Shown here in pieces: positions 26,207-37,077 of a stretch of 64,000 nucleotides of DNA (positions are counted from its first letter, which is position 1; each line of letters opens with the position of its first letter). Source of the DNA: Azohydromonas caseinilytica. GTDB lineage: Bacteria > Pseudomonadota > Gammaproteobacteria > Burkholderiales > Burkholderiaceae_C. A program made the translations under genes and the position numbers. The stretch is taken from assembly GCF_012927045.1 (NCBI RefSeq), contig NZ_JABBFW010000001.1:1-64000 (forward strand). The letters run 5' to 3'. The notes beneath the pieces were generated by a model, which worked only from the letters and a program-made list of their open reading frames with translations, was not told the DNA's origin and made no database searches.

Positions 26207-27235
26207 TTACTTCTGGCTCAGCGCGTTGCTGACCAAGCGCGAGGTGATGTCCACGATCTGGATCATGCGGTCGTAAGCCATGCGCGTGGGGCCGATCACG
26301 CCCAGCGTACCCACCACGCGGCCGTCCACCTCGTAGGGCGCGGACACCACGGACAGCTCCTCGAAGGGCACGACGCGGCTTTCGCCGCCGATGTAGATGC
26401 GCACCCCTTCGGCGCGGCTGGAAACGTCGAGCAGCCGCATCAGCTCGGTCTTGCGCTCGAACAGGTCGAAGAGCTTGCGCAGCGAACCCATGTCGTGGCC
26501 GAAGTCCTGCACCGCCAGCAGGTTGCGCTCGCCGCTGACCACGACCTGGTCGCTTTCCTCCAGCGCCTGGCTGCCGGCCTGCACCGCGGCCTGCATCAGC
26601 GCCGCGATCTCGCCGCGCAGCTGCTCCACCTCGCCCTTGAGCCGCGCGCGCACCTCCTCGATGCTCAGGCCGGCGTAGTGGTGATTGAGGTAGTTGGTGG
26701 CCTCGGCCAGCTCGGACTGGCCGTAATCGCGCGCGGTGAAGATGACGCGGTTCTGCACGTCGCCGTCCGGCGCCACCAGGATCACCAGCACGCGGCGCTC
26801 GCCCAGGCGCAGGAACTCGATGTGGTGGAACACGCCGGCCTTGCGCGGCGCCGTCACCACGCCCACGAAGCTGGAGAGGTTGGAGAGCAGGTGCGCCGCC
26901 TGCGCGATCACGCGCTGGGGCTGGTCGGGGTGCAGCTGCTCGCGCGCCGCGGCGAGCTCGGGCGCGCCCTGCTCCAGGCCACGCGCGGTGAGCATGGTGT
27001 CCACGAACAGCCGGTAGCCGCGCGGCGTCGGGATGCGCCCGGCGCTGGTGTGCGGGCTGGCGATCAGCCCCAGGTCTTCCAGGTCGGCCATCACGTTGCG
27101 GATGGTCGCCGGCGAGAGCTCCAGCCCGCACGCCTTGGACAGCGTGCGCGAGCCCACGGGCTGGCCGTCCGCGATGTAGCGTTCAACCAGGGCTTTGAGG
27201 AGGGTGCGGGCGCGCTCGTCGAGCATGCTTTTCAT
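26207..27235 (-). CDS. hrcA: heat-inducible transcription repressor HrcA
   Basis: A 342-residue repressor that binds CIRCE elements upstream of dnaK/groE and is kept active by GroEL. The N-terminal winged helix (about 10-80) includes [31 protein letters not shown]. The C-terminal GAF-like domain ends with [19 protein letters not shown], the classic HrcA tail. Starts at 27235 and 27226 are both possible. It is divergent from nadK with a 60-bp gap; no CIRCE-like palindrome is visible there. Confidence 0.93.
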   Translation of the reverse strand: MKSMLDERARTLLKALVERYIADGQPVGSRTLSKACGLELSPATIRNVMADLEDLGLIASPHTSAGRIPTPRGYRLFVDTMLTARGLEQGAPELAAAREQLHPDQPQRVIAQAAHLLSNLSSFVGVVTAPRKAGVFHHIEFLRLGERRVLVILVAPDGDVQNRVIFTARDYGQSELAEATNYLNHHYAGLSIEEVRARLKGEVEQLRGEIAALMQAAVQAGSQALEESDQVVVSGERNLLAVQDFGHDMGSLRKLFDLFERKTELMRLLDVSSRAEGVRIYIGGESRVVPFEELSVVSAPYEVDGRVVGTLGVIGPTRMAYDRMIQIVDITSRLVSNALSQK

Positions 27236-27295
27236 TCTACGGAGATGGGGCTGCGCCCCCGAGGGCGCAAGGGGCCCTGTGGTGTAATCCGCCGC

Positions 27296-28171
27296 ATGCC
27301 GACCCCGTTTCGACACGCCGCATTAGTGGGCAAGTACCAGGCACACGGTATCACCTCCGTGCTCGAAGAGGTGGCGCAGTTCCTGGTGAAGCAAGGTCTG
27401 CAGGTCTCGCTGGAGCGCAACACCGCGCACAGCACCGGCCTGACCGCGTACCCCGTGCTCGATGCCTCCGAATTCAACTCCTGCTGCGACGTGGCGGTGG
27501 TGGTGGGAGGCGACGGCACCATGCTGGGCATCGCCCGCGAGCTCGCCCGCCTCAACGTGCCGCTGGTGGGCATCAACCAGGGCCGCCTGGGCTTCATCAC
27601 CGACGTGCCCATCGGCCAGTTCCGCGACGCCCTGGCCTCGATGATGGCCGGCGACTACGAGGAGGAGCACCGCTCCATGCTCGAAGGCGGCATCTGGCGC
27701 GACGGCGAATGCATCTTCGAGGGCCTGTCGCTCAACGACGTGGTGGTCAGCCGCGGCGCCACGGCCTCGATGGTGGAGCTGAGCCTGCACATCGGCGAGG
27801 ACTTCATCGCCAACATCCGCGCCGACGGCCTGGTCATCGCCACGCCCACGGGCTCCACCGCCTACGCGCTGTCCGCGGGCGGGCCGATCTTGCACCCGGG
27901 CATCGGCGGCTGGGTGCTGGTGCCGATTGCCTCGCACACGCTGTCCAACCGCCCCATCGTGCTGCCCGACCAGGGCGAGATGCGCATCGAGATCGTCGCC
28001 GGGCGCGACGCCTCGGCCAATTTCGACATGCAAAGCCTGGCCAGCCTGCACATCGGCGACCAGGTGCGCGTGCAACGCTCGGCGCACAAGGTGCGCTTCC
28101 TGCATCCCAAGGGCTGGAGCTACTACGCCACGCTGCGGCGCAAGCTGCGCTGGTACGAGGGAGTGGTCTGA
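27296..28171 (+). CDS. nadK: NAD kinase
   Basis: A 291-residue enzyme that phosphorylates NAD to NADP in the cytoplasm. The diphosphate-binding GGDGTML motif lies near residue 68, with [10 protein letters not shown] and [23 protein letters not shown] following (about 180-200). Its stop overlaps the recN start (TGATG). The gene pair nadK-recN is a common arrangement in betaproteobacteria. Confidence 0.96.
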   Translation: MPTPFRHAALVGKYQAHGITSVLEEVAQFLVKQGLQVSLERNTAHSTGLTAYPVLDASEFNSCCDVAVVVGGDGTMLGIARELARLNVPLVGINQGRLGFITDVPIGQFRDALASMMAGDYEEEHRSMLEGGIWRDGECIFEGLSLNDVVVSRGATASMVELSLHIGEDFIANIRADGLVIATPTGSTAYALSAGGPILHPGIGGWVLVPIASHTLSNRPIVLPDQGEMRIEIVAGRDASANFDMQSLASLHIGDQVRVQRSAHKVRFLHPKGWSYYATLRRKLRWYEGVV

Positions 28172-29862
28172 TGCTGCGGCGTCTGGTGCTGCGCGACTTC
28201 GTGATCGTGGCCGCGCTGGAGGTGGACTTCGACGCCGGCTTCTCGGTGCTCACCGGCGAGACCGGCGCGGGCAAGTCCATCCTGATCGACGCGCTGCAGC
28301 TGGCGCTGGGCAGCCGCGGCGATGCCGGCGTGGTGCGCGAGGGCGCCGCTCGCGCGGAGATCACCGCCGAGTTCGACGCGCCCGCGGCGCTGGCGCCCTG
28401 GCTGGAGGAAGCCGGCTTCGACAGCGACGGCAGCACGTTGCTGCTGCGCCGCGCCATCGACGCCCAGGGCAAGAGCCGCGCGTGGATCAACGGCAGCGTC
28501 GCCACCGTGGCGCAGCTGCGCGAGGCGGCGGAGTTCCTGCTCGATATCCACGGCCAGCATGCCTGGCAGAGCCTCACCCGCCCGGCCGCCACGCGCGCGC
28601 TGCTTGACGGCCAGGCCGGCGTGGACACCACCACGCTGGCGGCGCTGTTCACGCGCTGGCGCGAGGCGACGCAGACGCTGCAGGACGCGCGCACCCGCCA
28701 GGACAGCCTGGAGCGCGAGCGCGAGCGGCTGGCCTGGCAGATCGGCGAGCTCGACAAGCTCGCCCCCGGCGAGGACGAATGGGAGCCGCTCAATGCCGAG
28801 CACGAGCGGCTGTCGCATGCCCAGGCACTGCTGAGCGCGGCGCGCACCGCGCTGGATGCCGTCTCCGAGGCCGACACCAGCGCCGATGCGCTCACCAACC
28901 GCGCCATCGACGCCCTCACCGACGTCTCCCGCTACGACGCCCGGCTGGAACCGGTGGTGGAAGTGCTGCAGGCCGCGCAGGTGCAGCTGCAGGACGCCGC
29001 GCACAGCCTCAATGCGTATCTCGGCCATGCCGAGCTGGAGCCCGAGCGGCTCAATGAGCTCGACGAGCGGCTGTCGGCCTGGATGTCGCTGGCGCGCCGC
29101 TACCGCCGCCCGCCCGCGGAGCTGCCCGCGCTGCTGGCGCAGTGGCGCACCGAACTGAAGGCGCTGGACGCCGCCACCGACCTCGACGCGCTGGAGGCCG
29201 ATGTCAAGAAGGCGCTGGAGGCCTGGCGCGCCGAGGCCCAGCGCGTGAGCGCGCTGCGCCGCGCCGCTGCCCCGCAGCTGGCGCAGCGCGTGACGCAGGC
29301 CATGCAGCAGCTGGGCATGGCCGGCGGGCGCTTCGAAGTGGGCCTGCTGCCGCAGGACCAGCCGCAGGCCTTCGGGCTGGAATCGGTGGAGCTGCGCGTG
29401 GCCGGCCACGCCGGCAGCTCGCCGCGGCCGCTGGCCAAGGTGGCCTCCGGCGGCGAGCTTTCGCGCCTGGCGCTGGCCATCGCCGTGACCACGGCGCGCG
29501 AGCAGGCCGCCGGCGCGGCCACGCTGATCTTCGACGAGATCGACGCCGGTGTCGGCGGCGCGGTGGGCGACGCGGTGGGCCGATTGATGAAGCAGCTCGG
29601 CCGCGAGCGCCAAGTGTTGGCCGTGACGCACCTGGCCCAGGTGGCGGCCTGCGCCGACCACCATTTCGTGGTCAGCAAGGCCGAGCGCCAGGGCATCACG
29701 CTCAGCGACGTGCAGCCCGTGGCCGGCGAGGCGCGCACCGCCGAGGTGGCGCGCATGCTGGGCGGCGAGCGCCTGGCGGGCACCAGCCTGGCGCATGCCC
29801 AGGCGCTGCTGGACGAGGCCGCCGCGCCTTCTTCGGACCGTGCCAAGGCCAGGCCGCGATGA
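28171..29862 (+). CDS. recN: DNA repair protein RecN
   Basis: A 563-residue SMC-like ATPase acting in double-strand break repair. Walker [15 protein letters not shown] is at about residue 30. A helical/coiled-coil middle (about 150-380) follows. The C-terminal lobe carries the signature [14 protein letters not shown] (about 425) and Walker [13 protein letters not shown]. The first ATG overlaps the nadK stop by one base. No LexA box is visible because no separate promoter region exists, so control must lie upstream of nadK. Confidence 0.96.
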   Translation: MLRRLVLRDFVIVAALEVDFDAGFSVLTGETGAGKSILIDALQLALGSRGDAGVVREGAARAEITAEFDAPAALAPWLEEAGFDSDGSTLLLRRAIDAQGKSRAWINGSVATVAQLREAAEFLLDIHGQHAWQSLTRPAATRALLDGQAGVDTTTLAALFTRWREATQTLQDARTRQDSLERERERLAWQIGELDKLAPGEDEWEPLNAEHERLSHAQALLSAARTALDAVSEADTSADALTNRAIDALTDVSRYDARLEPVVEVLQAAQVQLQDAAHSLNAYLGHAELEPERLNELDERLSAWMSLARRYRRPPAELPALLAQWRTELKALDAATDLDALEADVKKALEAWRAEAQRVSALRRAAAPQLAQRVTQAMQQLGMAGGRFEVGLLPQDQPQAFGLESVELRVAGHAGSSPRPLAKVASGGELSRLALAIAVTTAREQAAGAATLIFDEIDAGVGGAVGDAVGRLMKQLGRERQVLAVTHLAQVAACADHHFVVSKAERQGITLSDVQPVAGEARTAEVARMLGGERLAGTSLAHAQALLDEAAAPSSDRAKARPR

Positions 29863-30755
29863 GCGACGACACCTTCCCCGCGAAGCCGCTGCGCGAGGTG
29901 GTGCTGGTGTCCGGCACCTCCGGCTCGGGCAAGTCCGTGGCGCTGCATGCGCTGGAGGACGCGGGCTTCTTCTGCGTGGACAACCTGCCCCCGGAGCTGC
30001 TGCCGCAGTTCCTGCGCCTGGAAGCCGAGCGCGACCGCCATGTGGCCATCGCCGTGGACGTGCGCACCGCCGGCTCGCTGCCGCGGCTGGTGACGATGCT
30101 GCCGCAGCTGCGCAGCGAGGGCGTGGCCATCCGGCCGTTGTTCCTGGATGCCACCACCAACACGCTGCTGCGGCGCTTCTCGGAAACGCGCCGCCCGCAC
30201 CCGCTGACCAAGCGCGCGGCCGACGCCGGCCAGCCGCAGCCGGCGCTGGTGGAAGCCATCGAGATCGAGCGCGAGCTGCTGGCCGGGCTGCGCGAGGTGT
30301 CCACCGTCATCGATACCAGCGAGCTGCGCCCGGCGGTGCTGCGCAGCTGGATTCGCGACCTCGTGGGCGCGCGCCCCGGCGGGCTGACGCTGGTGTTCGA
30401 GTCCTTCGCCTTCAAGCATGGCGTGCCGCTGGACGCGGACTTCGTGTTCGACGTGCGCGTGCTGCCCAATCCGTACTACATCCGTGAGTTGCGGCCATTG
30501 ACCGGGCGCGACGCTCCGGTGGCCGACTACCTGCACGCGCAACCGGAGGCCACCGACATGCTCGAACAGATCGAAGCCTTCCTGCGGCGCTGGCTGCCCG
30601 CCTTCGAGGACGACCAGCGCAGCTACCTGACCGTGGCCATCGGCTGCACCGGCGGCCAGCACCGCTCGGTGTACCTGGTGGAGACGCTGGCGCAGCGCTT
30701 CGCCGGCCATGGCGCCGTGCTGCGCCGCCACCGCGAACTCGACGCCTCGGCATGA
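29859..30755 (+). CDS. rapZ: RNase adapter protein RapZ
   Basis: A 298-residue P-loop protein. Walker A is [15 protein letters not shown] near residue 18. The C-terminal half holds [20 protein letters not shown] (about 255-275), the conserved tail that senses glucosamine-6-phosphate in Escherichia coli. RapZ guides RNase E to small RNAs controlling amino-sugar synthesis; that role is established in enterics and inferred here. It overlaps recN by four bases. Confidence 0.94.
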   Translation: MSDDTFPAKPLREVVLVSGTSGSGKSVALHALEDAGFFCVDNLPPELLPQFLRLEAERDRHVAIAVDVRTAGSLPRLVTMLPQLRSEGVAIRPLFLDATTNTLLRRFSETRRPHPLTKRAADAGQPQPALVEAIEIERELLAGLREVSTVIDTSELRPAVLRSWIRDLVGARPGGLTLVFESFAFKHGVPLDADFVFDVRVLPNPYYIRELRPLTGRDAPVADYLHAQPEATDMLEQIEAFLRRWLPAFEDDQRSYLTVAIGCTGGQHRSVYLVETLAQRFAGHGAVLRRHRELDASA

Positions 30756-31420
30756 CCACGCCAGGCCACGGGACGGGTGCCGCCGGCGGCGCGGCCCCCA
30801 CCCCGGCCGACCAGGCCACGCTGCCGCTGTTCCCGCTGCAGACCGTGCTCTATCCGGGCGGCCTGCTGCCCCTGAAGATCTTCGAGGCCCGCTACCTGGA
30901 CATGGTCGGCGAGTGCCTGCGCACGGGCGGCGGTTTCGGCGTGGTGTGCCTGCGCGATGGCGCGGAGGTGCGCCGCCCCGGCGCAGCGCCCGAGCAGTTC
31001 GAGCACGCCGGCGTGCTGGCCCGGCTGGACGAGGTCGATGCGCCGCAGCCCGGCATCCTGCTGCTGCGCTGCATCGGCACCCGGCGTTTCACTTTCGACA
31101 CGCCGCGCCACGAGGATGACGGCCTGTGGGTGGCCGATGTCAATTTCCTGCCCGACGACCCCGTCGTGGCGCCGGGCGAGGAATTCGAGCCCACCGCCGC
31201 GGCGCTGAGCCGGGCCCTGGAGGCGCTGGAGACCGAGGGGCTGCAGCTGTGCGACGGGCCGCCGAAGCTGGACGACGCCGGCTGGGTCGCCAACCGCTGG
31301 TGCGAACTGCTGCCCCTGCCGCTGTCCGTGCGCCAGAAGCTGATGCTGCTGCCCGACCCGCTGACGCGGCTGCGCCTGGTGGACGACGTGTTGCGCCAGC
31401 GCGGCCTGGTGACGGGCTGA
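30752..31420 (+). CDS. LON N-terminal-like domain protein
   Basis: A 222-residue protein made of a Lon substrate-binding (PUA-like) domain alone. Residues 17-45 read [27 protein letters not shown], the usual start. There is no ATPase or protease domain. Its function is unknown; related stand-alone proteins are ubiquitous in proteobacteria. It overlaps rapZ by four bases (ATGA), so nadK-recN-rapZ-lonN is one translationally coupled unit. Confidence 0.88.
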   Translation: MTTPGHGTGAAGGAAPTPADQATLPLFPLQTVLYPGGLLPLKIFEARYLDMVGECLRTGGGFGVVCLRDGAEVRRPGAAPEQFEHAGVLARLDEVDAPQPGILLLRCIGTRRFTFDTPRHEDDGLWVADVNFLPDDPVVAPGEEFEPTAAALSRALEALETEGLQLCDGPPKLDDAGWVANRWCELLPLPLSVRQKLMLLPDPLTRLRLVDDVLRQRGLVTG

Positions 31421-31526
31421 ACGCGGGCGCTGCCCGCAACTGTTGACTGACTTGCAACAATATCTCACTCAGCGCCCACACAGTGGGCTGTACGTCAACC
31501 CACAGACAACAGTCCCAGGCCGGGGC

Positions 31527-32603
31527 TCAGACCCCGCAACGCTCCAGCAGCTTGCGCACCGGCGCGGGCAGGCCCATGTCAAAAGCCTGCGCCAGCGTGA
31601 CCCAGCGTCCGGGCGGCAGGAAGGCCTCTACGGCGGCGCGGGCTGACTCGTCCTGCGGCAGTTCGTGGCGCCAGGGCTGCAGGGCCCAGTCGAAATGCGT
31701 CAGCGCATGCTCCACCAGCGGCAGCGCCTCGCCCTGCCCCGGCAGCGCGGTCAGGCGCTGCTGCAGCGCCTCCAGGTCCTCGTACTCCGGCAGGCTCCAC
31801 AGCGAGGCCCACACGCCGCTGTCCGGACGTTGCGTCAGCCACAAGCGGTCGCCCTGCTGCAGCCACAGCAGCGCATGGCTGCGCCGGCCGCGCGTGACGC
31901 GCCGGGTCTTGACCGGGTAGCGCGCGGGATCGCCCTGCGCGTGCGCCACGCAGCCGTGCTGCAGCGGGCACAGCAGGCAGGTCGGGCGCCGCTGCGTGCA
32001 CACGCCCGCGCCCAGGTCCATCAGGCCCTGCGTGTAGGCCTCGATGCCGGCCGCGGGCAGCAGCGCCTGCGCCTTCGCCCACAGCTCGCGCTCGGCGCTG
32101 GCTTGCGACAGGTCCCGGTCGAAGCCCAGCGCGCGGGTGAGCACGCGCTTGACGTTGCCGTCCAGGATGGCGGCGCGCTCACCGAAGCAGAAGGCGGCAA
32201 TCGCCGCCGCGGTGGATTTGCCGATGCCGGGCAGCGTTGCCAGCGTCGCGCTGTTGTCGGGGAAGCGCCCGCCGTGCTCGCTCATCACCGCCTGCGCGCA
32301 GCGGTGCAGGTTGCGGGCGCGGCTGTAGTAGCCCAGGCCGCTCCACAGCGCCAGCACCTCGTCCAGCGGCGCCGCGGCCAGCGCCGCCACGTCCGGGAAG
32401 CGCGCCAGGAAGCGCTCGTAGTAGCCCAGCACGGTGGCGACCTGCGTCTGCTGCAGCATGATTTCCGACAGCCAGACGCGGTACGGGTCGCGCGTGTTCT
32501 GCCAGGGCAGCGCATGGCGGCCGTGCGTGCGCTGCCAGGCGATGACGCGTTCGGCCAGCGTCGAGGGGGCGGCCTCGCCGCCCGAGAAGTCTTCGGTTCG
32601 CAT
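31527..32603 (-). CDS. mutY: A/G-specific adenine glycosylase MutY
   Basis: A 358-residue base-excision enzyme that removes adenine mispaired with 8-oxoguanine. The catalytic glutamate is in SEIMLQQTQVATV (about residue 44), the helix-hairpin-helix LPGIGKSTAAAI and the catalytic aspartate in ILDGNVKRVL (about 145). The iron-sulfur cysteines have C-X6-C-X2-C-X5-C spacing (about 200-218). A Nudix-like C-terminal domain follows. It ends the mutM / coiled-coil / mutY run on the minus strand. Confidence 0.95.
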   Translation of the reverse strand: MRTEDFSGGEAAPSTLAERVIAWQRTHGRHALPWQNTRDPYRVWLSEIMLQQTQVATVLGYYERFLARFPDVAALAAAPLDEVLALWSGLGYYSRARNLHRCAQAVMSEHGGRFPDNSATLATLPGIGKSTAAAIAAFCFGERAAILDGNVKRVLTRALGFDRDLSQASAERELWAKAQALLPAAGIEAYTQGLMDLGAGVCTQRRPTCLLCPLQHGCVAHAQGDPARYPVKTRRVTRGRRSHALLWLQQGDRLWLTQRPDSGVWASLWSLPEYEDLEALQQRLTALPGQGEALPLVEHALTHFDWALQPWRHELPQDESARAAVEAFLPPGRWVTLAQAFDMGLPAPVRKLLERCGV

Positions 32604-32616
32604 TCGGATCGGGAAT

Positions 32617-33672
32617 TCAGGCGGCGCGCACCTGCAGCTTGGGGCGGTCGCCGCTCTCGACGGCTTCCAGGCGCGTGAGCAGGCGCAGCGCGTGGCCGAA
32701 GCGCTCCTGCTCCAGCAGCTCCTGCGCCTCCAGCTCGACGATGCGCTGCTGCAGCTCGTCGGCGGCCTGCTGCACGCGCTGCACGGCGTCGTGGCGGTGC
32801 TGCAGCCGGTCGCGCGACTGGTCCAGCCGCGCCTGCGCCGGGGTCCACAGTGCATGGCTCCAGCCTTCGAGTTCCGCGGTGGCGCCGTGGAACAGCCGCA
32901 CCAGCCGCACCTGCAACTGGCGCACCAGCCGCGTCTGAAAGCCCGGGCGGATCAGCCGCAGCAGGTGGCTCGGGCCCATCTGGCGGGCGTAGGCGCCGCT
33001 GAGCACGGTCAGCTCGTCGATGAAAGGCTGCAGCGCCGGCGGCGCTTCCGCCGTCAGCGTCAGCCCATGGGCGGCATTGATGGCGGCGTAGCCTGCCGTC
33101 ATCACGCCATGGATGTCCTCGCAGCGCCGCTGCGCCTGCGACAGGCGCAGGTGCAGCCGCTCGCTCAGCGCGGCGAAGGCCCGATGCAGCCGCAGCGGCC
33201 GCTGCCAGGCGTTGCCGCACTCCTGCTGCATGCGCTTGAGCTCCACATGCACGGCCTGGACATGCAGCCCCGCCAGCAGCTCCTGCGCCATGCGCGCATG
33301 CACGGCACGCAGCGCATCGAACTGGGCGCCGCAGGCCTGCAGCGCGACGCCGTCGCGGTTCACGCGCTGCTGCAGCGACTGCAGCCGCGCCGCGCTGCGT
33401 TCCTGCAGGCTGCGCAGCTCGGCCAGCTGCGCGGCCAGGTGCGCCTGGTGCTCGTCCTGCAACAGCGCCACGCGCTGCGCCAGGGCCCGGGCCTCGGCAT
33501 GCAGCGCCTGACCGGCACGGCGGCGCTCGCGCAGTACCCCAATCAGGGCTGCGCACTCGGCGTCCAGCAGGTCGTGTTCGCCCAACACCTGCGCAAGCTC
33601 GTCGGCCGGACAGCCCGGGGGCTGCGGCCAGGACCAGAGCTCAGGCGGCGGGACAAGAGAGTTTTCAGGCAT
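32617..33672 (-). CDS. coiled-coil protein between mutM and mutY
   Basis: I do not recognise this 351-residue cytoplasmic protein. It is almost wholly helical and rich in Leu, Arg, Gln and Ala, with strong coiled-coil heptads at about residues 45-130 and 265-335. No signal, membrane helix or catalytic motif is visible. It starts 109 bp after mutM and ends 13 bp before mutY, so it is probably transcribed with both 8-oxoguanine repair genes. Whether it takes part in repair is untested. Confidence 0.65.
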   Translation of the reverse strand: MPENSLVPPPELWSWPQPPGCPADELAQVLGEHDLLDAECAALIGVLRERRRAGQALHAEARALAQRVALLQDEHQAHLAAQLAELRSLQERSAARLQSLQQRVNRDGVALQACGAQFDALRAVHARMAQELLAGLHVQAVHVELKRMQQECGNAWQRPLRLHRAFAALSERLHLRLSQAQRRCEDIHGVMTAGYAAINAAHGLTLTAEAPPALQPFIDELTVLSGAYARQMGPSHLLRLIRPGFQTRLVRQLQVRLVRLFHGATAELEGWSHALWTPAQARLDQSRDRLQHRHDAVQRVQQAADELQQRIVELEAQELLEQERFGHALRLLTRLEAVESGDRPKLQVRAA

Positions 33673-33781
33673 GTGCAAGCCAGCAGGCCAGGAATGCAGG
33701 CGCCGATTTTGGCCCAGCCCCCCCGTGGACAAGGGTAGGGTGAACAACTGCTGACAGGAAAGCAACCTGGACTGCGGAAAT

Positions 33782-34618
33782 TCACCGCCGCTGACAGCTT
33801 GGGCAGAAAAACGTGGAGCGCTGGCCCTGCACCAGGCGCTGCACCGGGGTGCCGCAGCGCCGGCAGGGCTGGCCTTCGCGGCCATAGACGCCGGCCTGGT
33901 CCTGGAAGGCACCGCTCATGCCGTGCGCGTCGCGGAAGTCGCGCAGCGTCGAGCCGCCCAGCTCCAGCGCGCGCCCGAGCGTGTCGCGCAGCGCCGCCAG
34001 CAGCCGCTCGCAGTCGGCCAAGGTCAATGCGTTGGCCGGCGTGCGCGGGTCGATGCCCGCTTCGTACAGCGCCTCGCAGGCGTAGATGTTGCCCGCGCCG
34101 ACCACGATGTCGCCGGCCAGCAGCGCGGTCTTGATCGGGACGCTGCGGCGCTGCAGGCCCTGGCGCAGCAGCGCCGGGGTCAGGGCCGGGTCGAAGGGCT
34201 CGCGGCCCAGCCGCGCCAGCAGCCGCGCGGCCATGCCCTGGTCCAGCGCCGGCGACCACACCACGGCGCCGAAGCGGCGCGGATCGGTCAGTCGCAGCGT
34301 GCCGGCGTCGGTGACGAGGTCGAAATGCTCATGCTTGCCCGGCGCGGCAGCGGGCTCGGCAAGAAAGGCCAGCGAGCCCGACATGCCCAGGTGCAGCAGC
34401 AGCCCGCCCTGCGGTGCGCCGTCGGGGTGCAGCAGCGGCAGCCAGATGTACTTGCCGCGCCGCTGCAGCGGGCCGATGCGCAGGCTCACCAGGGAGGCGG
34501 GCTCCACGCCCAGCGGCCAGCGCAAGGCGGCACCCACGCGCACCGCGCGCACCAGCGCGCCCTCCAGACGCGGCGCGACGCTGCGGCGCGTGACTTCGAC
34601 TTCAGGCAATTCGGGCAT
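33782..34618 (-). CDS. mutM: formamidopyrimidine-DNA glycosylase
   Basis: A 278-residue bifunctional glycosylase/AP lyase that removes 8-oxoguanine. The essential Pro2-Glu3 follow the initiator ([12 protein letters not shown]). The hydrophobic LLLHLGMSG loop and [10 protein letters not shown] text (about 170) are present. The C-terminal zinc finger has CRRCG and CPSCQ. It is divergent from the TPR gene across 89 bp. Confidence 0.95.
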   Translation of the reverse strand: MPELPEVEVTRRSVAPRLEGALVRAVRVGAALRWPLGVEPASLVSLRIGPLQRRGKYIWLPLLHPDGAPQGGLLLHLGMSGSLAFLAEPAAAPGKHEHFDLVTDAGTLRLTDPRRFGAVVWSPALDQGMAARLLARLGREPFDPALTPALLRQGLQRRSVPIKTALLAGDIVVGAGNIYACEALYEAGIDPRTPANALTLADCERLLAALRDTLGRALELGGSTLRDFRDAHGMSGAFQDQAGVYGREGQPCRRCGTPVQRLVQGQRSTFFCPSCQRR

Positions 34619-34707
34619 CGGCGGGATTATCCGCAGCGCCGTCCATGGCCCCGTCGGCGCGGCAGGGTCAGCGGCCTCCTAGAATGAAATTGAAACTAGG
34701 AGCTTTG

Positions 34708-36489
34708 ATGGCCGGACTTGCCTCACGATGGTTCAGGCGCCCGCCGCATGCACTACTGCGTCGCGTGGCCGTGGCAGCCGTGCTGGGCGCCACGTGCGCG
34801 GCACATGCGCAGGAAGTGCCCCAGCCCTCGACCATGGACGCGCAGCTGCTGTACCAGGTGCTGGTGGCTGAGATGGAGCTGCGCAGCGGCCGTGCCGGCG
34901 ATGCCTACCAGATCATCCTCGACGCCGCGCGGCGCACGCGTGACGAAGGGCTGTTCCGCCGCTCGGTGGAGATCGCGCTGCAGGCGCGCGCCGGCGACCA
35001 GGCGCTGCAGGCCACGCGCGCCTGGCGCCAGGCGCAACCCCAGTCCGGCGAGGCGCTGCGCTTCGAGCTGCAGCTGCTGCTGGCGCTGCACCGCGGCAAC
35101 GAGGTGGCCGAGCCGCTGCGCACGCTGCTGGAGCGCAGCCCCGAGGCCGAGCGGCCGGCGCTGATCGGCGCGCTGCCGCGGCTGCTGCAGCGCCAGGACG
35201 AGCCGCGCCAGACGGCGCAGTTGCTGGAGGCGCTGCTCAAGCCCTACGTGGCCCGCCCGGACACCCGCACCGTCAGCCGCGTGGCGCAGGGCAGCGCCTG
35301 GCTGTCCGCCGGCGACGCGCAGCGCGCGCTGGAGCTGGCCCGGCAGGCCGCGGCCGACGACCCGGCCTCCCCCGCGCCGGCGCTGCTGGCGCTGGATCTG
35401 CTGCCGCGCCAGGTGGCGGCCGACGAGCTGGTGCGGCGCTACCTGGAACAGCCCAATGCCGAGCCGGCCGTGCGCCTGGCCTATGCGCGCACGCTGAGCA
35501 ACATGCAGCGCTATGGCGACGCGGTGCAGCAGGTCGAGCAGGTCACGCAATCCCGTCCCGAGCTGGCGCCGCCCTGGCTGATGCTGGGCGCGCTGCGGCT
35601 GGAGCTGCGCGAGCCCGCGCGCGCCGAGGCCGCGCTGCAGAGCTATCTGAAACTGGTGCGTGAGCAGGGTGCGAGCGCCAGCGAGGAAGGCGAAGCCGAG
35701 CCGCCCGACGAGGCGCGCCAGCGCGGCATCACGCAGGCGCAGCTGCTGCTGGCGCAGGCGGCCGAGCAGCGCGGCGACATGGCCCAGGCCGAGCGCTGGC
35801 TGGCGGGCATCGACGATCCGCAGCGCCTGGTGGAAGTGCAGGCGCGCCGCGCCCTGCTGCTGGCGCACCAGGGCCGAGTCGATGAAGGCCGGGCCCTGCT
35901 GCATGCCCTGCCCGAGCGCACCGAGGAAGAGGCCCGCACCAAGCTGATGGCCGAGGTGCAGTGGCTGCGCGAGCTCAAGCGCTGGCCCGAAACCTACAAA
36001 TTGCTGGCGCGCGCCAATGAGCGCTTCAGCGCCGACTCCGACCTGCTGTACGAGCAGGCCATGGCGGCCGAGAAGCTCGACCGCCTGGACGAGATGGAGA
36101 AGCTGCTGCGCCAGGTGATCGCGCTCAAGCCCGATCACCAGCATGCCTACAACGCGCTGGGCTACTCGCTGGCCGAGCGGGGCCAGCGCCTGAACGAGGC
36201 TCGGGAGCTGATTGTCAAGGCGCTGGAGATGGCGCCGGGCGATCCTTTCATCATCGACAGCCTGGGCTGGGTCGAATTCCGGCTCGGTCGCAACGAGGAG
36301 GCGCTGCGCCTGCTGCAGCAGGCCTACGCGGCGCGGCCCGACATCGAGATCGCCGCGCACCTGGGCGAAGTGCTGTGGACCCTGGGCCGGCGCGACGAGG
36401 CCCGACGCGTGTGGCGCGAGGCGCGCGGGCGCGACGGCGCCAACGAGCTGCTGCGCTCCACGCTGGCACGGCTGAAGGTCGATCTGTGA
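34708..36489 (+). CDS. exported tetratricopeptide-repeat protein upstream of lolB
   Basis: A 593-residue protein with an N-terminal signal (about residues 1-36, cut near AHA-Q) and many TPR-like helical repeats from about 50 to 580, clearest at 445-560 (DHQHAYNALGYSLAERG). Such proteins in this position are conserved next to lolB and are thought to scaffold envelope assembly; this is inference. The ATG at 34708 was chosen because an aggag ribosome binding site lies 5 bases upstream, over an ATG at 34684. The stop overlaps the lolB start. Confidence 0.82.
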   Translation: MAGLASRWFRRPPHALLRRVAVAAVLGATCAAHAQEVPQPSTMDAQLLYQVLVAEMELRSGRAGDAYQIILDAARRTRDEGLFRRSVEIALQARAGDQALQATRAWRQAQPQSGEALRFELQLLLALHRGNEVAEPLRTLLERSPEAERPALIGALPRLLQRQDEPRQTAQLLEALLKPYVARPDTRTVSRVAQGSAWLSAGDAQRALELARQAAADDPASPAPALLALDLLPRQVAADELVRRYLEQPNAEPAVRLAYARTLSNMQRYGDAVQQVEQVTQSRPELAPPWLMLGALRLELREPARAEAALQSYLKLVREQGASASEEGEAEPPDEARQRGITQAQLLLAQAAEQRGDMAQAERWLAGIDDPQRLVEVQARRALLLAHQGRVDEGRALLHALPERTEEEARTKLMAEVQWLRELKRWPETYKLLARANERFSADSDLLYEQAMAAEKLDRLDEMEKLLRQVIALKPDHQHAYNALGYSLAERGQRLNEARELIVKALEMAPGDPFIIDSLGWVEFRLGRNEEALRLLQQAYAARPDIEIAAHLGEVLWTLGRRDEARRVWREARGRDGANELLRSTLARLKVDL

Positions 36490-37013
36490 AGCGCCGCCGC
36501 TGGCTGGCCGCCGCACTGCTGCCGGCGGCGCTGCTGGCGGGCTGCGCGCAGGCGCCGCGCGCGGTGGCGCCGGATGTGCTCGCCGGCCGCCTGGCGGTGC
36601 AGGTCGAGGCCTTCAACGACAGCCCGGCGCGCAGCTTCAGTGCCGCCTTCGAGCTGCAGGGCAATGCCGAGCGCGGCACGCTGCAGCTGACTTCACCCCT
36701 GGGCACCGTGCTGGCGCGCGCGCAGTGGCGGCCGGGCCAGGCGCTGCTGCAGACCTCGCAGGGCGACAGCCGCGACGCCAGCCTGGACGCCTTGTCGGAG
36801 CGCATGCTGGGTGAGCCGATCCCGCTGGCCGCGCTCATCGAATGGCTGCACGGCCGGCCCTGGGCCGCTGCGCCGGTGCAGCGCCTGCCCGACGGCTTTG
36901 AACAGCTGGGCTGGCGCATCGACCTCAGCCGCTTCACCGACGGCGTGCTCGTGGCGCAGCGGCCGCAGCTGCCCGTCATCGGGGTGCGGGCCCGGCTGGA
37001 TCAGAATCCCTGA
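36486..37013 (+). CDS. lolB: outer-membrane lipoprotein LolB
   Basis: A 175-residue lipoprotein that receives lipoproteins from LolA and inserts them in the outer membrane. The signal has lipobox LLAGC (Cys19). The lipocalin-like body includes GRLAVQVE, LTSPLGTVLARAQW and RLPDGFEQLGWRID. It uses GTG at 36486, overlapping the upstream TPR gene by four bases (GTGA). It lies before ispE, as in many betaproteobacteria. Confidence 0.9.
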   Translation: MKRRRWLAAALLPAALLAGCAQAPRAVAPDVLAGRLAVQVEAFNDSPARSFSAAFELQGNAERGTLQLTSPLGTVLARAQWRPGQALLQTSQGDSRDASLDALSERMLGEPIPLAALIEWLHGRPWAAAPVQRLPDGFEQLGWRIDLSRFTDGVLVAQRPQLPVIGVRARLDQNP

Positions 37014-37077
37014 TTTTTCGCTGCCGGACAGCGGCGCCACGGACGGCGGCCGGCATCGGGCAGCATCGGACCTTGCC

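Noticed and set aside
27226-27295. A CIRCE element upstream of hrcA.
   Set aside because: Only a short GC-rich palindrome (tgcgccc/gggcgca) is there; it lacks the ttagcactc/gagtgctaa arms.
31440-31470. A ttgact...tatctc promoter-like string downstream of the LON-domain gene.
   Set aside because: The spacing is about 12 bp and it would point into the convergent mutY gene.
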